Made by a program: the position numbers and the translations under genes | Notes under the pieces: generated by a model | The model's input: only the letters and a program-made list of their open reading frames with translations | What the model was told of the DNA's origin: nothing | The model's database searches: none | Shown here: piece after piece, positions 8,717 to 17,181 of the stretch | Layout: the number at the start of each line of letters is the position of its first letter | How positions within the stretch are numbered: position 1 is the first letter of the stretch | NCBI RefSeq assembly: GCF_900103185.1 | Contig: NZ_FNJD01000015.1 | Coordinates: 28,147 to 92,146, forward strand | Direction: 5' to 3' | DNA length: 64,000 bases | Source of the DNA: Sulfitobacter litoralis | GTDB taxonomy: Bacteria > Pseudomonadota > Alphaproteobacteria > Rhodobacterales > Rhodobacteraceae

Positions 8717-9301
8717 ATGGACGGCGACTTTAGAACTGAATTTACGCGAAGCCCGGCAGGGCTGAAAAATAAACCGGCCCTTGTGCTGAATGCGGATTAT
8801 AGACCTTTGTCTTATTACCCGCTGTCGCTTTGGCCTTGGCAAGAAGCCGTCAAAGCCAAATGGCTAGACCGGGTGGATATCGTCGCCGAGTATGACGATT
8901 ATGTTCACAGCCCGTCGATGCAAATTCGCATCCCGTCGGTGGTCGTTCTCAAAGATTATGTCAAACCTCAAAAGCGCGTGGCCTTCACGCGCTTTAATTT
9001 ATTTCTGAGGGATGAATTTTGCTGCCAGTACTGCGGCGCGCGCGGGGATCTGACCTTTGATCACGTGGTGCCACGCGCGGCAGGCGGGATCACCAGCTGG
9101 CAAAATGTCGTGGCGGCCTGTAGCCCCTGTAATCTGAAAAAAGGGTCCAGAGCGCTGCATCAGACCGGGTTCCAGCTGCGCAAACCACCGCGCCAGCCGC
9201 AGGCCGAAGACCTCCGGAATATGGGCCGTAAATTCCCGCCTAATCACCTGCACGAAAGCTGGATGGATTTTCTGTATTGGGACGCTGAGCTCCAAGCCTG
9301 A
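8717..9301 (+). CDS. HNH endonuclease domain protein
   Basis: 194 residues. An HNH/treble-clef nuclease core sits at about residues 100-145: CQYCGARGDLTFDHVVPRA, GGITSWQNVVAACSPCN. The two CxxC pairs bind the structural zinc, DHV carries the catalytic His and the SWQN Asn is the second H-N-H position. The N-terminal half, starting ALVLNADYRPLSYYPLSLW, is conserved in stand-alone bacterial HNH proteins that are chromosomal and not phage-linked. The biological substrate is unknown. No restriction-modification partner or inhibitor gene adjoins it. Confidence 0.9.
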   Translation: MDGDFRTEFTRSPAGLKNKPALVLNADYRPLSYYPLSLWPWQEAVKAKWLDRVDIVAEYDDYVHSPSMQIRIPSVVVLKDYVKPQKRVAFTRFNLFLRDEFCCQYCGARGDLTFDHVVPRAAGGITSWQNVVAACSPCNLKKGSRALHQTGFQLRKPPRQPQAEDLRNMGRKFPPNHLHESWMDFLYWDAELQA

Positions 9302-9385
9302 GGCGTAGAAACCTCGGTCTTCACGACTATCAAGATTTGAACGCGTCCGTAGGGGGGGCGGATGGAGCTATCTGACAAATGCTCT

Positions 9386-9418
9386 AATTAATAAATAAGA
9401 GTGATTTAATTATTGACT
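9386..9418 (+). promoter_or_regulatory. AT-rich inverted repeat and -35-like box upstream of the ROK gene
   Basis: AATTAATAAAT (9386-9396) and ATTTAATTATT (9404-9414) form an imperfect dyad (9 of 11 positions) with a 7-base spacer. It overlaps TTGACT (9413-9418), a -35-like hexamer. ROK-family repressors such as NagC and Mlc bind AT-rich dyads, so this could be the autoregulatory site of the gene that follows. No convincing -10 element is seen at the right distance. Confidence 0.35.
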
Positions 9419-9481
9419 TGCTGTCGCTTGTTTGGGAATTCTGCGGATAAAGCTACGCAGATACCAAAGGGGGAGGTCGGT

Positions 9482-10672
9482 TTGCAGGACAATCAATCGC
9501 ACGCCGACCGACCGACGCGCGGGTCAAACCAAAGCGGGATGCGGGCCTATAACGAAAGGCTGGTTCTGTCTTTGCTGCGCCGTAACGGACCAACACCCAA
9601 GGTCGAAGTCGCCCGCGCGACGGGGCTCTCTGCGCAAACTGTCTCGGTCATCATGCGCGCGCTCGAAGCCGATGGTATGCTGAAAAAGGGTGTGCGGGTA
9701 AAAGGCAGGGTAGGGCAGCCATCTGTTCCAATCGGGCTAGCCCCCAACGGTGCGTTCTTCCTTGGACTGAAGGTCGGGCGGCGTAGCGTAGAGCTAATCC
9801 TCATCGATTTCGCGGGGAAGGTGCTGCGCCACAGCAGCGAGGTTTATGCCCATCCGACCCCGAGCGCGGTTATGGAATTCACTGAGCGGGCGTTAAAAAA
9901 AATGCGCGCCACTCTATCCGCCCCGCAGCGCATGCGGACGGCGGGATTGGGCGTCGCGCTGCCGTTCAACATGTGGGCATGGGACGTCGCGAACCAAAGC
10001 CTCGATGCGTGGCGCGACTTCGATATCGTGGCGGCGTTGGCAAAGTTTGTTGAGGGCCCAATCTACCTATGCAACGACGCTTCGGCGGCCTGCGGGGCGG
10101 AGCTGGTATTCGGTGCTCACGATAAACCGCGCGAGTTCCTTTACTTTTATATCGGTTATTTTGTCGGCGGTGGACTGGTGCTCGACAACAAGCTTTATAT
10201 CGGCAAAAGCGGTGACGCAGGGGCGCTTGGCTCCATGCCGCTCGCGGGTTCGGGTACATCCGGACAGCAGCTCGTTGATGTCGCGTCTCTTTCCACGCTG
10301 GAGGCGATGCTGCATGATGCTGGCCAGAGCCACAGCCATGGCTGGAACGATCCGGCGGCGTGGCAGTTCCCACGAGACATTCGGGATAGTTGGCTGGATG
10401 CGGCCGCCAAGGCATTGGCACAGGCGATCCGTGCCGCGACCTGTCTGATCGATTTCGACACCGTGATGATCGATGGCTCGCTGCCCGAAGATACCCGCGC
10501 CGACCTGGTTATGCGGACCCGGCGCGCGCTCGAGCTCCAGCCGTTGCCCGGTGTGAATATCCCCGAAGTGCGCGAAGGTACCATCGGTGCTGACGCGCGT
10601 GCGCTTGGTGCGGCGAGCCTACCGCTCTCGGACCGTTTCCTCGTCGACCGCGACGCATTTTTGAAAGGTTAA
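9482..10672 (+). CDS. ROK family transcriptional regulator
   Basis: About 396 residues. N-terminal winged helix-turn-helix at about residues 20-85 (RNGPTPKVEVARATGLSAQT, then LEADGMLKKGVRVKGRVGQP), followed by a ROK/hexokinase-like sugar-sensing domain (FLGLKVGRRSVELILIDFAG, then the GYFVGGGLVLDNKLYIG stretch). The zinc-binding CxCGxxGC motif of ROK proteins is absent and the phosphate-binding Asp is replaced by Lys-Val, so it is a sensor rather than a kinase. The start used is the TTG at 9482, placed five bases after GGGGGAGG; an upstream in-frame start at 9413 lacks such a site. It directly precedes fructokinase and probably regulates the polyol locus. Confidence 0.9.
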   Translation: MQDNQSHADRPTRGSNQSGMRAYNERLVLSLLRRNGPTPKVEVARATGLSAQTVSVIMRALEADGMLKKGVRVKGRVGQPSVPIGLAPNGAFFLGLKVGRRSVELILIDFAGKVLRHSSEVYAHPTPSAVMEFTERALKKMRATLSAPQRMRTAGLGVALPFNMWAWDVANQSLDAWRDFDIVAALAKFVEGPIYLCNDASAACGAELVFGAHDKPREFLYFYIGYFVGGGLVLDNKLYIGKSGDAGALGSMPLAGSGTSGQQLVDVASLSTLEAMLHDAGQSHSHGWNDPAAWQFPRDIRDSWLDAAAKALAQAIRAATCLIDFDTVMIDGSLPEDTRADLVMRTRRALELQPLPGVNIPEVREGTIGADARALGAASLPLSDRFLVDRDAFLKG

Positions 10673-10675
10673 CAG

Positions 10676-11617
10676 ATGATCCTTTGCTGCGGAGAAGCTC
10701 TGATCGATATGATCCCGACACCAACCAATGCTGGTCCTGACGGTTTCGTGCCGCATGCGGGCGGGGCGGTCTTTAATACAGCCATCGCTTTGGGGCGGCT
10801 CGGGGCGCAGGTGGGGATGCTCTCGGGTCTATCTTCCGATAGGTTCGGGCAGCAATTGGTCAATGGCCTTAAGGAGAGCCATGTAGATGTGTCGCATCTT
10901 ATTGTCTCTGACCGCCCGACGACGCTTGCGTTTGTACGGCTGATCGGCGGCCACGCGACCTATGATTTCTATGATGAAAACTCTGCCGGGCGCATGATCA
11001 CGGCGGACGACCTTCCCGCGCTTTCGGATGAGGTTTCGGCGCTCTATTTCGGCGGGATCAGCTTGGCGTGCGAGCCGGGGGCAGATACCTACGCCGCGCT
11101 GCTGGCGCGCAATGCCGACGGGCGTGGGGTGATGATCGACCCCAATATCCGCCCCGGTTTCATCAAGGATATAGCGCGTTACCGCGCGCGGCTCGATCAT
11201 ATGCTGGCGCTGGCGGACATTGTGAAAGTCTCGGACGAGGATCTTAACTGGATCAACCCCGCGCCGCTCGCGCTCCGAGATAAGGTGGCAGATCTTCTGA
11301 ATAACGGACCGTCGGTCGTCATTCTTACACGCGGAAGCGAGGGGGCCACAGGCTATTTGGCGGATGGCGCAGAAGTGCAAGTGCCCGCTTTGAAAACAGA
11401 AGTTGTCGATACGGTCGGGGCCGGGGATACGTTCAACGCAGGCGTTCTGGCGAAAATGTCAGAGCTTGGGCAGCTGCACAAAGACGCCCTCAGACGCATC
11501 ACGCCCGAGGTGCTGGCAGAGGCATTGGCCTATGGCGCGCAGGTCGCCGCGGTGACTGTTTCGCGTGCCGGTGCCAATCCGCCGTGGATCGAAGAGATGA
11601 GACAGGGGCCGCAATGA
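10676..11617 (+). CDS. Fructokinase, PfkB family
   Basis: Phosphorylates fructose, the product of mannitol 2-dehydrogenase, to fructose 6-phosphate. 313 residues, the family norm. N-terminal CGEALIDMIPTP and the sugar-site AGGAVFNTAIALGRLGAQVG (residues 22-41) fit bacterial fructokinases (MtlZ/ScrK-like); the C-terminal PfkB signature is VVDTVGAGDTFNAG, which carries the catalytic Asp and the anion hole. It starts three bases after the ROK gene stop, so the two are one transcription unit. Substrate choice rests on context plus sequence; a ribokinase-like activity cannot be excluded. Confidence 0.9.
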   Translation: MILCCGEALIDMIPTPTNAGPDGFVPHAGGAVFNTAIALGRLGAQVGMLSGLSSDRFGQQLVNGLKESHVDVSHLIVSDRPTTLAFVRLIGGHATYDFYDENSAGRMITADDLPALSDEVSALYFGGISLACEPGADTYAALLARNADGRGVMIDPNIRPGFIKDIARYRARLDHMLALADIVKVSDEDLNWINPAPLALRDKVADLLNNGPSVVILTRGSEGATGYLADGAEVQVPALKTEVVDTVGAGDTFNAGVLAKMSELGQLHKDALRRITPEVLAEALAYGAQVAAVTVSRAGANPPWIEEMRQGPQ

Positions 11618-11763
11618 CCTCTCGCGCCCGCTCAGGTATCAGGCGTCGCGATTAAACAGTTTAACCGCGCATCGCCGTAGGGGCGGTGTCGGCAATCCCA
11701 CTATCGCGGCGTTTCTGCGCCAAGGCTCAGCGCTCTTGCGGTCCGGGCGAACCTTTCCCTATA

Positions 11764-11792
11764 TTGACTAGAGTTTACGCGCGCAGCGTTTT
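11764..11792 (+). promoter_or_regulatory. Candidate promoter and operator of the LacI-family regulator
   Basis: TTGACT (11764-11769) is a -35-like hexamer. Between it and the start codon lies TTTACGCGCG (11774-11783), which recurs in reverse orientation in the dyad upstream of the binding-protein gene (12874-12887). Placement just after the -35 box would let a repressor shut off its own gene. The -10 element is weak. Confidence 0.4.
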
Positions 11793-11809
11793 GTTAAGCG
11801 AGGGTCAAG

Positions 11810-12841
11810 ATGGGTGAGAAAAGAATCCGTAACATGGAGGAATTTGCCGCCGTCAGTGGGATTTCCCGGCCCACGCTGTCAAAGTATTTCAACGACCCTG
11901 ACAGTGTAAGGCGCACCACCCGCGAACGGATCGAAGCGGCGCTTAGCCAGTATGACTACCGGCCGAATGTCTATGCGGTAAACCAAAATCGCCGCAAGAC
12001 GCGCAACATCGGCATTGTCGTGCCCAACCTCGCTGACCCTTTCTTTTCCGAGATCGGGCGCGAGGTGGAACTTGCCTGTATGGCAGCGGGCTATAGCCCC
12101 ATATTGCTCAGCTCGCACGGCAACCCCGCACAGGAGCGGGTTAATCTTGAATCCCTGAGGGCCCTTAAACCGGCGGGCGTTTTGCTGGCACCGTTTGGCA
12201 AAGCCTCTGACAGGGCCGATATTGAACGCTTTAGCAAAGACGTCCCCGTTGTGACCTTTGATGCAAATATCGAAGGGGTCTGCGAGGCGTTCGTCGGAAC
12301 CGACAATTTTCAATGTGTCGATCTGATGGTTGAATACCTGTGTCGCAGCGGCGAGCCACCGTGTTTTTTCGAGATGAAGACCCCAAGCAATCCCAACGCC
12401 AACAAACGTCGTCAGGCCTATCTGGAGGCAATGGCGCGTCACGGGTTTGCGCCACATATCCATCAGGTGCCTGGCGAGGGATGGAAGTTTGAGGAAATTG
12501 GCGCCACCGAAGGCGGTAAACTGATGGCCGCGGGGGCGTTCGAGACGGATACGGTGCTATGCTCGAACGACCGACTGGCCATAGGGATGCTGTCGGCAGC
12601 CTACGAACTGGGGATGCAGGTTGGTCACGGCAAGGGCTGTGTCCTGCGGATCGCAGGGCAGGATGACCACCCGTTTTCGCGATACACATGCCCGCCGCTC
12701 ACCACCATCGCACAGGATTATGGCGCCATCGCGAATCGTGCAGCCAGCACCTTGTTCGGTATCATCGAAAACGAAACCCGGCTGACCGAACGCGAAGAGA
12801 CGTTGTTTGAGGGAACGCTGGTCATGCGGGCGTCGGCGTAA
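11810..12841 (+). CDS. LacI family transcriptional regulator
   Basis: 343 residues. The N-terminal LacI helix-turn-helix is EEFAAVSGISRPTLSKYFND (residues 9-28), followed by hinge-helix region RERIEAALSQYDYRPN. The C-terminal periplasmic-binding-like sensor domain has NIGIVVPNLADPFFSEIGRE, VLLAPFGKASDR and the C-lobe AGQDDHPFSRYTCPPLTTIA. It most likely senses a polyol or a sugar phosphate and controls the downstream importer, since the gene sits between fructokinase and the transport genes on the same strand. GAGGG precedes the ATG at 11810. Confidence 0.92.
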   Translation: MGEKRIRNMEEFAAVSGISRPTLSKYFNDPDSVRRTTRERIEAALSQYDYRPNVYAVNQNRRKTRNIGIVVPNLADPFFSEIGREVELACMAAGYSPILLSSHGNPAQERVNLESLRALKPAGVLLAPFGKASDRADIERFSKDVPVVTFDANIEGVCEAFVGTDNFQCVDLMVEYLCRSGEPPCFFEMKTPSNPNANKRRQAYLEAMARHGFAPHIHQVPGEGWKFEEIGATEGGKLMAAGAFETDTVLCSNDRLAIGMLSAAYELGMQVGHGKGCVLRIAGQDDHPFSRYTCPPLTTIAQDYGAIANRAASTLFGIIENETRLTEREETLFEGTLVMRASA

Positions 12842-12873
12842 GTCGTTGTGTTCTCAGGTTGCCTGAAAAATAA

Positions 12874-12922
12874 TTAACGCGCGTAAAATTTAAGTTGACT
12901 GCGCGTTGTATCACTGGCTACT
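12874..12922 (+). promoter_or_regulatory. Near-palindromic operator and promoter of the polyol transport operon
   Basis: TTAACGCGCGTAAA (12874-12887) matches its own reverse complement at 12 of 14 positions, with the central CpG typical of LacI-family operators. It is followed by TTGACT (12895-12900) and GCTACT (12917-12922), 16 bases apart, a plausible sigma-70 promoter. TTTACGCGCG, one half of the dyad, recurs upstream of the LacI gene. Confidence 0.5.
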
Positions 12923-12956
12923 CTCGCTTCATCATCTATAGAGGGAGGAACTATTG

Positions 12957-14261
12957 ATGGTCTGCAAGAACTCACTGTATGCTGCTACGGCCTTGTCCCT
13001 GATCATGGGCGGGGGTGCGTTTGCTGAAACGATCACCATCGCCACCGTGAACAATGGCGACATGATCCGTATGCAAGGCTACACCGACAAATTCACCGAA
13101 GAGACCGGCCACGAAGTGGAATGGGTCACCTTGGAAGAGAACGTGCTGCGCCAGCGCGTCACCACTGACATCTCGACCAAGGGCGGCTCTTTCGACATCA
13201 TGACCATCGGCATGTATGAAACGCCGATCTGGGGTGCGAACGGCTGGCTTGTACCGCTGGATGACCTCAGCGAAGACTATGACGCAGACGATATCCTTCC
13301 TGCTATGGCAGGTGGCCTGAGCCACGAGGGCACGCTTTACGCTGCACCTTTCTATGGCGAAAGCTCCATGATCATGTACCGCACGGACCTGATGGAGAAA
13401 GCCGGCATGGAAATGCCGAAAGACCCCACTTGGGAATTCATCCGCGAAGCCGCGGCTGCGATGACCGACCGCGAAAACGACATCAACGGCATCTGCCTGC
13501 GCGGCAAAGCCGGTTGGGGCGAGGGCGGCGCGTTTATCACAGCGATGTCGAATTCCTTTGGTGCGCGCTGGTTCGACGAGGACTGGAACGCCCAGTTCGA
13601 TACCGAGGCATGGGCCAACACGATCAACTTCTACAAAGACCTGATGGATGAGAGCGGCCCTGCGGGCTATGCCTCCAACGGCTTTAACGAAAACCTTTCG
13701 ATGTTCCAGCAAGGCAAATGCGGCATGTGGATCGACGCCACAGTGGCGGCGTCCTTCGTGACCAACGGTGAAGATTCCACCGTGGCCGACAAGGTTGGTT
13801 TTGCGCTGGCACCGGACACGGGCCTTGGCAAACGCTCCAACTGGCTCTGGGCATGGGCGCTGGCGATCCCGGCGGGCACTCAAAAAGAAGATGCCGCGAA
13901 AGAGTTCATCGAATGGGCCACCTCCAAAGACTACATCGATCTGGTTGCCGAGAACGAAGGCTGGGCAAACGTTCCTCCCGGCGCACGCAAGTCGCTTTAT
14001 GAGAACCCAGAGTATCAAAAAGTGCCTTTTGCTCAGATGACGCTCGACTCGATCCTGTCGGCTGATCCGCAGAACTCCACGGTTGATCCGACGCCTTACG
14101 TCGGTGTTCAGTTCGCCGCGATCCCCGAATTTGCAGGCATCGCGACCGACGTAAGTCAAGAGTTCTCTGCCGCCTATGCCGGTCAGCAGACCGTCGAAGA
14201 GGCGCTCGAGAAGGCGCAAGCGCTGACCAACGACGCAATGGAAGCCGCCGGCTACCGCTAA
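12957..14261 (+). CDS. smoE: Polyol ABC transporter, periplasmic substrate-binding protein
   Basis: Captures sorbitol/mannitol in the periplasm for the SmoFGK importer. 434 residues, extracellular solute-binding family 1. Signal peptide of about 24 residues (SLYAATALSLIMGGGAFAE, cleavage after Ala-Phe-Ala). Mature part has TVNNGDMIRMQGYTDKFTEE, the conserved IMTIGMYETPIWG and PFYGESSMIMYR segments found in polyol-type binding proteins. GAGGGAGGAA precedes the ATG at 12957 (a TTG lies directly before it). A hairpin with T-tract follows, which should raise the level of this protein over the permeases. Confidence 0.92.
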   Translation: MVCKNSLYAATALSLIMGGGAFAETITIATVNNGDMIRMQGYTDKFTEETGHEVEWVTLEENVLRQRVTTDISTKGGSFDIMTIGMYETPIWGANGWLVPLDDLSEDYDADDILPAMAGGLSHEGTLYAAPFYGESSMIMYRTDLMEKAGMEMPKDPTWEFIREAAAAMTDRENDINGICLRGKAGWGEGGAFITAMSNSFGARWFDEDWNAQFDTEAWANTINFYKDLMDESGPAGYASNGFNENLSMFQQGKCGMWIDATVAASFVTNGEDSTVADKVGFALAPDTGLGKRSNWLWAWALAIPAGTQKEDAAKEFIEWATSKDYIDLVAENEGWANVPPGARKSLYENPEYQKVPFAQMTLDSILSADPQNSTVDPTPYVGVQFAAIPEFAGIATDVSQEFSAAYAGQQTVEEALEKAQALTNDAMEAAGYR

Positions 14262-14281
14262 GCCGCCGCTTCACCGGTATT

Positions 14282-14308
14282 AAGGGCGGCGGACCCCGCC
14301 GCCCTTTT
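14282..14308 (+). terminator. Intra-operon Rho-independent terminator or processing hairpin after smoE
   Basis: GGGCGGCGG (14284-14292) pairs with CCGCCGCCC (14296-14304) around a 3-base loop and is followed by TTTT. It lies between the binding-protein and permease genes, the usual place for partial termination in ABC importer operons. Confidence 0.75.
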
Positions 14309-14379
14309 CCACCCCACCACCTCATATGATACCCTTCACCTAAACGCGGCATCCGCCGCCAGCAGAGGAGATGTGCCAG

Positions 14380-15246
14380 ATGGCGACCCAACATTCCCGA
14401 TCAGCGGCACGTCTGATGATGGCCCCTGCGGTGGTCTTGCTCCTTGGATGGATGCTTATTCCGCTGACCATGACGCTTTACTTTTCGTTCAAGAAATACC
14501 TGCCCATGCGCGGCGGTGATCTGGGCTGGGTAGGGTTCGACAACTATGTGCGCTTCATCACATCCAGCGCCTTCTGGCCCTCGGTGGTGACCACGCTCAT
14601 TATTGTCTGCAGTGTTTTGGCGATTACTGTGGGCTTGGGTATTTTGCTCGCCATCCTTCTGAACCAGCCGATGTGGGGGCAGGGTTTTGTCCGCATCCTT
14701 GTGATCGCACCCTTTTTCGTCATGCCGACCGTCTCGGCTCTGGTGTGGAAGAACATGTTCATGGACCCGAACTACGGGCTCTTTGCCTACCTTTGGGAAT
14801 TCTTCGGTGCGACACCGGTGCAATGGATGAGCCAAGCCTCGCTGACCTCGATTGTCATCATCGTGTCTTGGCAATGGCTGCCTTTTGCGACGCTGATTCT
14901 GCTGACGGCAATTCAATCGCTCGACCGCGAGCAGTTGGACGCCGCCGAGATGGACGGCGCCCCCGCGACCAAGCGTTTCGCTTATATTACACTCCCGCAT
15001 CTGGGCCGCGCGACCACCGTGGTGATCCTGATCCAGACGATCTTTTTACTGTCGATCTTTGCGGAAATCTTTGTGACCACGGGCGGTGCCTTTGGGACCA
15101 AAACGCTGACCTATCTCATCTACCAGCGGGTGCTGGAAAGCCAAAACATCGGCCTCGGATCTGCGGGCGGTGTCTATGCAATCATTCTTGCCAATATCGT
15201 TGCCATCTTCTTGATGCGCATCGTCGGCAAGAACCTGGACGCCTGA
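14380..15246 (+). CDS. smoF: Polyol ABC transporter permease, MalF type
   Basis: Inner-membrane channel subunit, 288 residues with about six membrane spans (first span APAVVLLLGWMLIPLTMTLY). The EAA loop that docks to the ATPase is LDAAEMDGAPATKRFAYITL. The start at 14380 (MATQHSRSAARLMMAPA) is chosen because AGGAG at 14365-14369 is ten bases upstream; an ATG at 14371 is too close to it. The downstream permease starts 12 bases after the stop. Confidence 0.93.
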   Translation: MATQHSRSAARLMMAPAVVLLLGWMLIPLTMTLYFSFKKYLPMRGGDLGWVGFDNYVRFITSSAFWPSVVTTLIIVCSVLAITVGLGILLAILLNQPMWGQGFVRILVIAPFFVMPTVSALVWKNMFMDPNYGLFAYLWEFFGATPVQWMSQASLTSIVIIVSWQWLPFATLILLTAIQSLDREQLDAAEMDGAPATKRFAYITLPHLGRATTVVILIQTIFLLSIFAEIFVTTGGAFGTKTLTYLIYQRVLESQNIGLGSAGGVYAIILANIVAIFLMRIVGKNLDA

Positions 15247-15258
15247 GGAGGAGATATC

Positions 15259-16089
15259 ATGGCACGCGCAATCACCCAGAACCGCAAGATCTTCAACACC
15301 GCCCTCGCTTGGGGCATCGGTTTCCTGATCTTCTTTCCCATCCTTTGGACCATCCTCACCAGCTTCAAGACCGAGGCGCAGGCGATTGCCGATCCGCCGA
15401 TCTTTCTCGGCTTTGATTGGACACTGGCCAACTACCAAGCGGTTCTGGAGCGGTCCAACTACGGGCGCTTCTTGTGGAACTCTATCATCATTGCGGGCGG
15501 CTCTACCGTCCTTGGTATCTTGATCGCTGTACCTGCCGCATGGTCGATGGCCTTTGTGCCTGGCAAGCGCACCAAAGACATTCTGCTTTGGATGCTGTCG
15601 ACCAAGATGCTGCCTGCGGTAGGTGTGCTTTATCCGATCTATCTGCTTTGCATCGAGTTCGGCGTGCTCGACAGCAAGATCGCACTGGTCATCATTCTGA
15701 TGCTTATCAACCTGCCGATTATCGTCTGGATGCTTTACACTTACTTCCGCGAAATCCCCGGCGAGATCCTAGAAGCCGCACGGATGGATGGGGCGAGCTT
15801 GCGCGAAGAGGTGCTTTATGTGCTCACGCCGATGGCGATCCCGGGCATTGCCTCCACCTTGCTGTTGAACTTTATCCTCGCGTGGAACGAAGCCTTCTGG
15901 ACGCTTAACCTCACCGCGGCCAAGGCCGCTCCGCTCACCGCCTTCATCGCGAGCTACTCCAGCCCCGAAGGCCTTTTCTATGCCAAACTCAGCGCGGCCT
16001 CCACGATGGCAATTGCGCCAATCCTCATCCTCGGCTGGTTCAGCCAAAAGCAGCTTGTCAGCGGCCTGACATTCGGCGCGGTCAAGTAA
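15259..16089 (+). CDS. smoG: Polyol ABC transporter permease, MalG type
   Basis: Second channel subunit, 276 residues, about six membrane spans starting NTALAWGIGFLIFFPILWTI. The cytoplasmic EAA loop is EILEAARMDGASLREEVLYV. GAGGAGGAGA precedes the ATG. It pairs with the upstream permease and the downstream ATPase, which starts 15 bases after its stop. Confidence 0.94.
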   Translation: MARAITQNRKIFNTALAWGIGFLIFFPILWTILTSFKTEAQAIADPPIFLGFDWTLANYQAVLERSNYGRFLWNSIIIAGGSTVLGILIAVPAAWSMAFVPGKRTKDILLWMLSTKMLPAVGVLYPIYLLCIEFGVLDSKIALVIILMLINLPIIVWMLYTYFREIPGEILEAARMDGASLREEVLYVLTPMAIPGIASTLLLNFILAWNEAFWTLNLTAAKAAPLTAFIASYSSPEGLFYAKLSAASTMAIAPILILGWFSQKQLVSGLTFGAVK

Positions 16090-16104
16090 GTAAGGGACAG
16101 TCAC

Positions 16105-17109
16105 ATGGGACAAATCAGACTTAATCAGGTTTCCAAAAGTTTCGGCGACGTGCGGGTTATTCCGCCTCTGGATCTAACCATCGAAGACGGCGAATTTACC
16201 GTCTTTGTCGGCCCTTCGGGCTGCGGGAAATCGACGTTGCTGCGGCTCATTGCAGGGCTAGAGGATATCACATCCGGCCATATCGATATCGACGGCATGG
16301 ATGCGACCCATGTGCCGCCCGCCAAGCGCGGACTGGCGATGGTGTTCCAATCCTACGCACTTTATCCGCATATGTCGGTGCGCAAGAACATCGCCTTTCC
16401 GATGAAGATGGCCGGTCTGCCTGCGGATGAGCAGAAGCGCCGGATCGAAGCCGCTGCCAATGCGCTTAATCTGACCGACTATCTGGACCGTCGGCCGGGG
16501 CAGCTTTCGGGCGGGCAGCGCCAGCGTGTCGCCATTGGGCGTGCCATCGTGCGCGAACCTTCGGCCTTCCTATTTGACGAGCCGCTGTCGAACCTCGACG
16601 CCGCGCTGCGGGTGGGGATGCGTCTGGAAATCAGCGAGCTGCACAAGCGGCTGGCCACGACGATGATCTACGTCACCCACGATCAGGTCGAAGCGATGAC
16701 AATGGCCGACAAGATCGTCGTGCTGCGCGCAGGCTATATCGAACAGGTCGGCAGCCCGCTTGAGCTGTACTATAAGCCGCGCAATGAATTCGTCGCGGGC
16801 TTCATCGGATCGCCTAAAATGAACCTCATCAAAGGTGCCGAAGCCGAAGCGCGCGGCGCGCCCACCATCGGCATCCGGCCCGAACATCTTGACGTATCCA
16901 CCACCGCAGGCGCTTGGGAAGGCACCATCGGAGTGGCCGAGCATTTGGGCTCTGACACCTTCTTGCACGTCCACGGGGCCGCGGGCTCGGAACCGATGAC
17001 TGTGCGCGTCGACGGCGAGTTGCCGGTGAAACACGGGGACCGGATTTACCTGACACCACAGGCTGACAAGCTGCACCGTTTCGATGCGCAGGGCCTAAGG
17101 GTCGAGTGA
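16105..17109 (+). CDS. smoK: Polyol ABC transporter ATP-binding protein (MalK/SmoK type)
   Basis: Energises hexitol import from the cytoplasmic face. 334 residues. Walker [10 protein letters not shown] (residues 37-45), Q-loop [14 protein letters not shown], signature [15 protein letters not shown], Walker [14 protein letters not shown] and H-loop [11 protein letters not shown], then a C-terminal TOBE regulatory domain ([10 protein letters not shown] onward) typical of CUT1 sugar importers. Same operon as smoEFG; 72 bases separate it from mtlK. Confidence 0.95.
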   Translation: MGQIRLNQVSKSFGDVRVIPPLDLTIEDGEFTVFVGPSGCGKSTLLRLIAGLEDITSGHIDIDGMDATHVPPAKRGLAMVFQSYALYPHMSVRKNIAFPMKMAGLPADEQKRRIEAAANALNLTDYLDRRPGQLSGGQRQRVAIGRAIVREPSAFLFDEPLSNLDAALRVGMRLEISELHKRLATTMIYVTHDQVEAMTMADKIVVLRAGYIEQVGSPLELYYKPRNEFVAGFIGSPKMNLIKGAEAEARGAPTIGIRPEHLDVSTTAGAWEGTIGVAEHLGSDTFLHVHGAAGSEPMTVRVDGELPVKHGDRIYLTPQADKLHRFDAQGLRVE

Positions 17110-17181
17110 TGCAATCAGCAGGAATGACAGGTTGGACCCCGCGCCGTGTTTCTGGCGCGCGATCCGACAAGGATGTGGATC

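Noticed and set aside
12972..14219. 415-codon minus-strand frame across smoE
   Set aside because: Shadow of the GC-rich third codon positions of smoE, which has signal peptide, RBS and family motifs.
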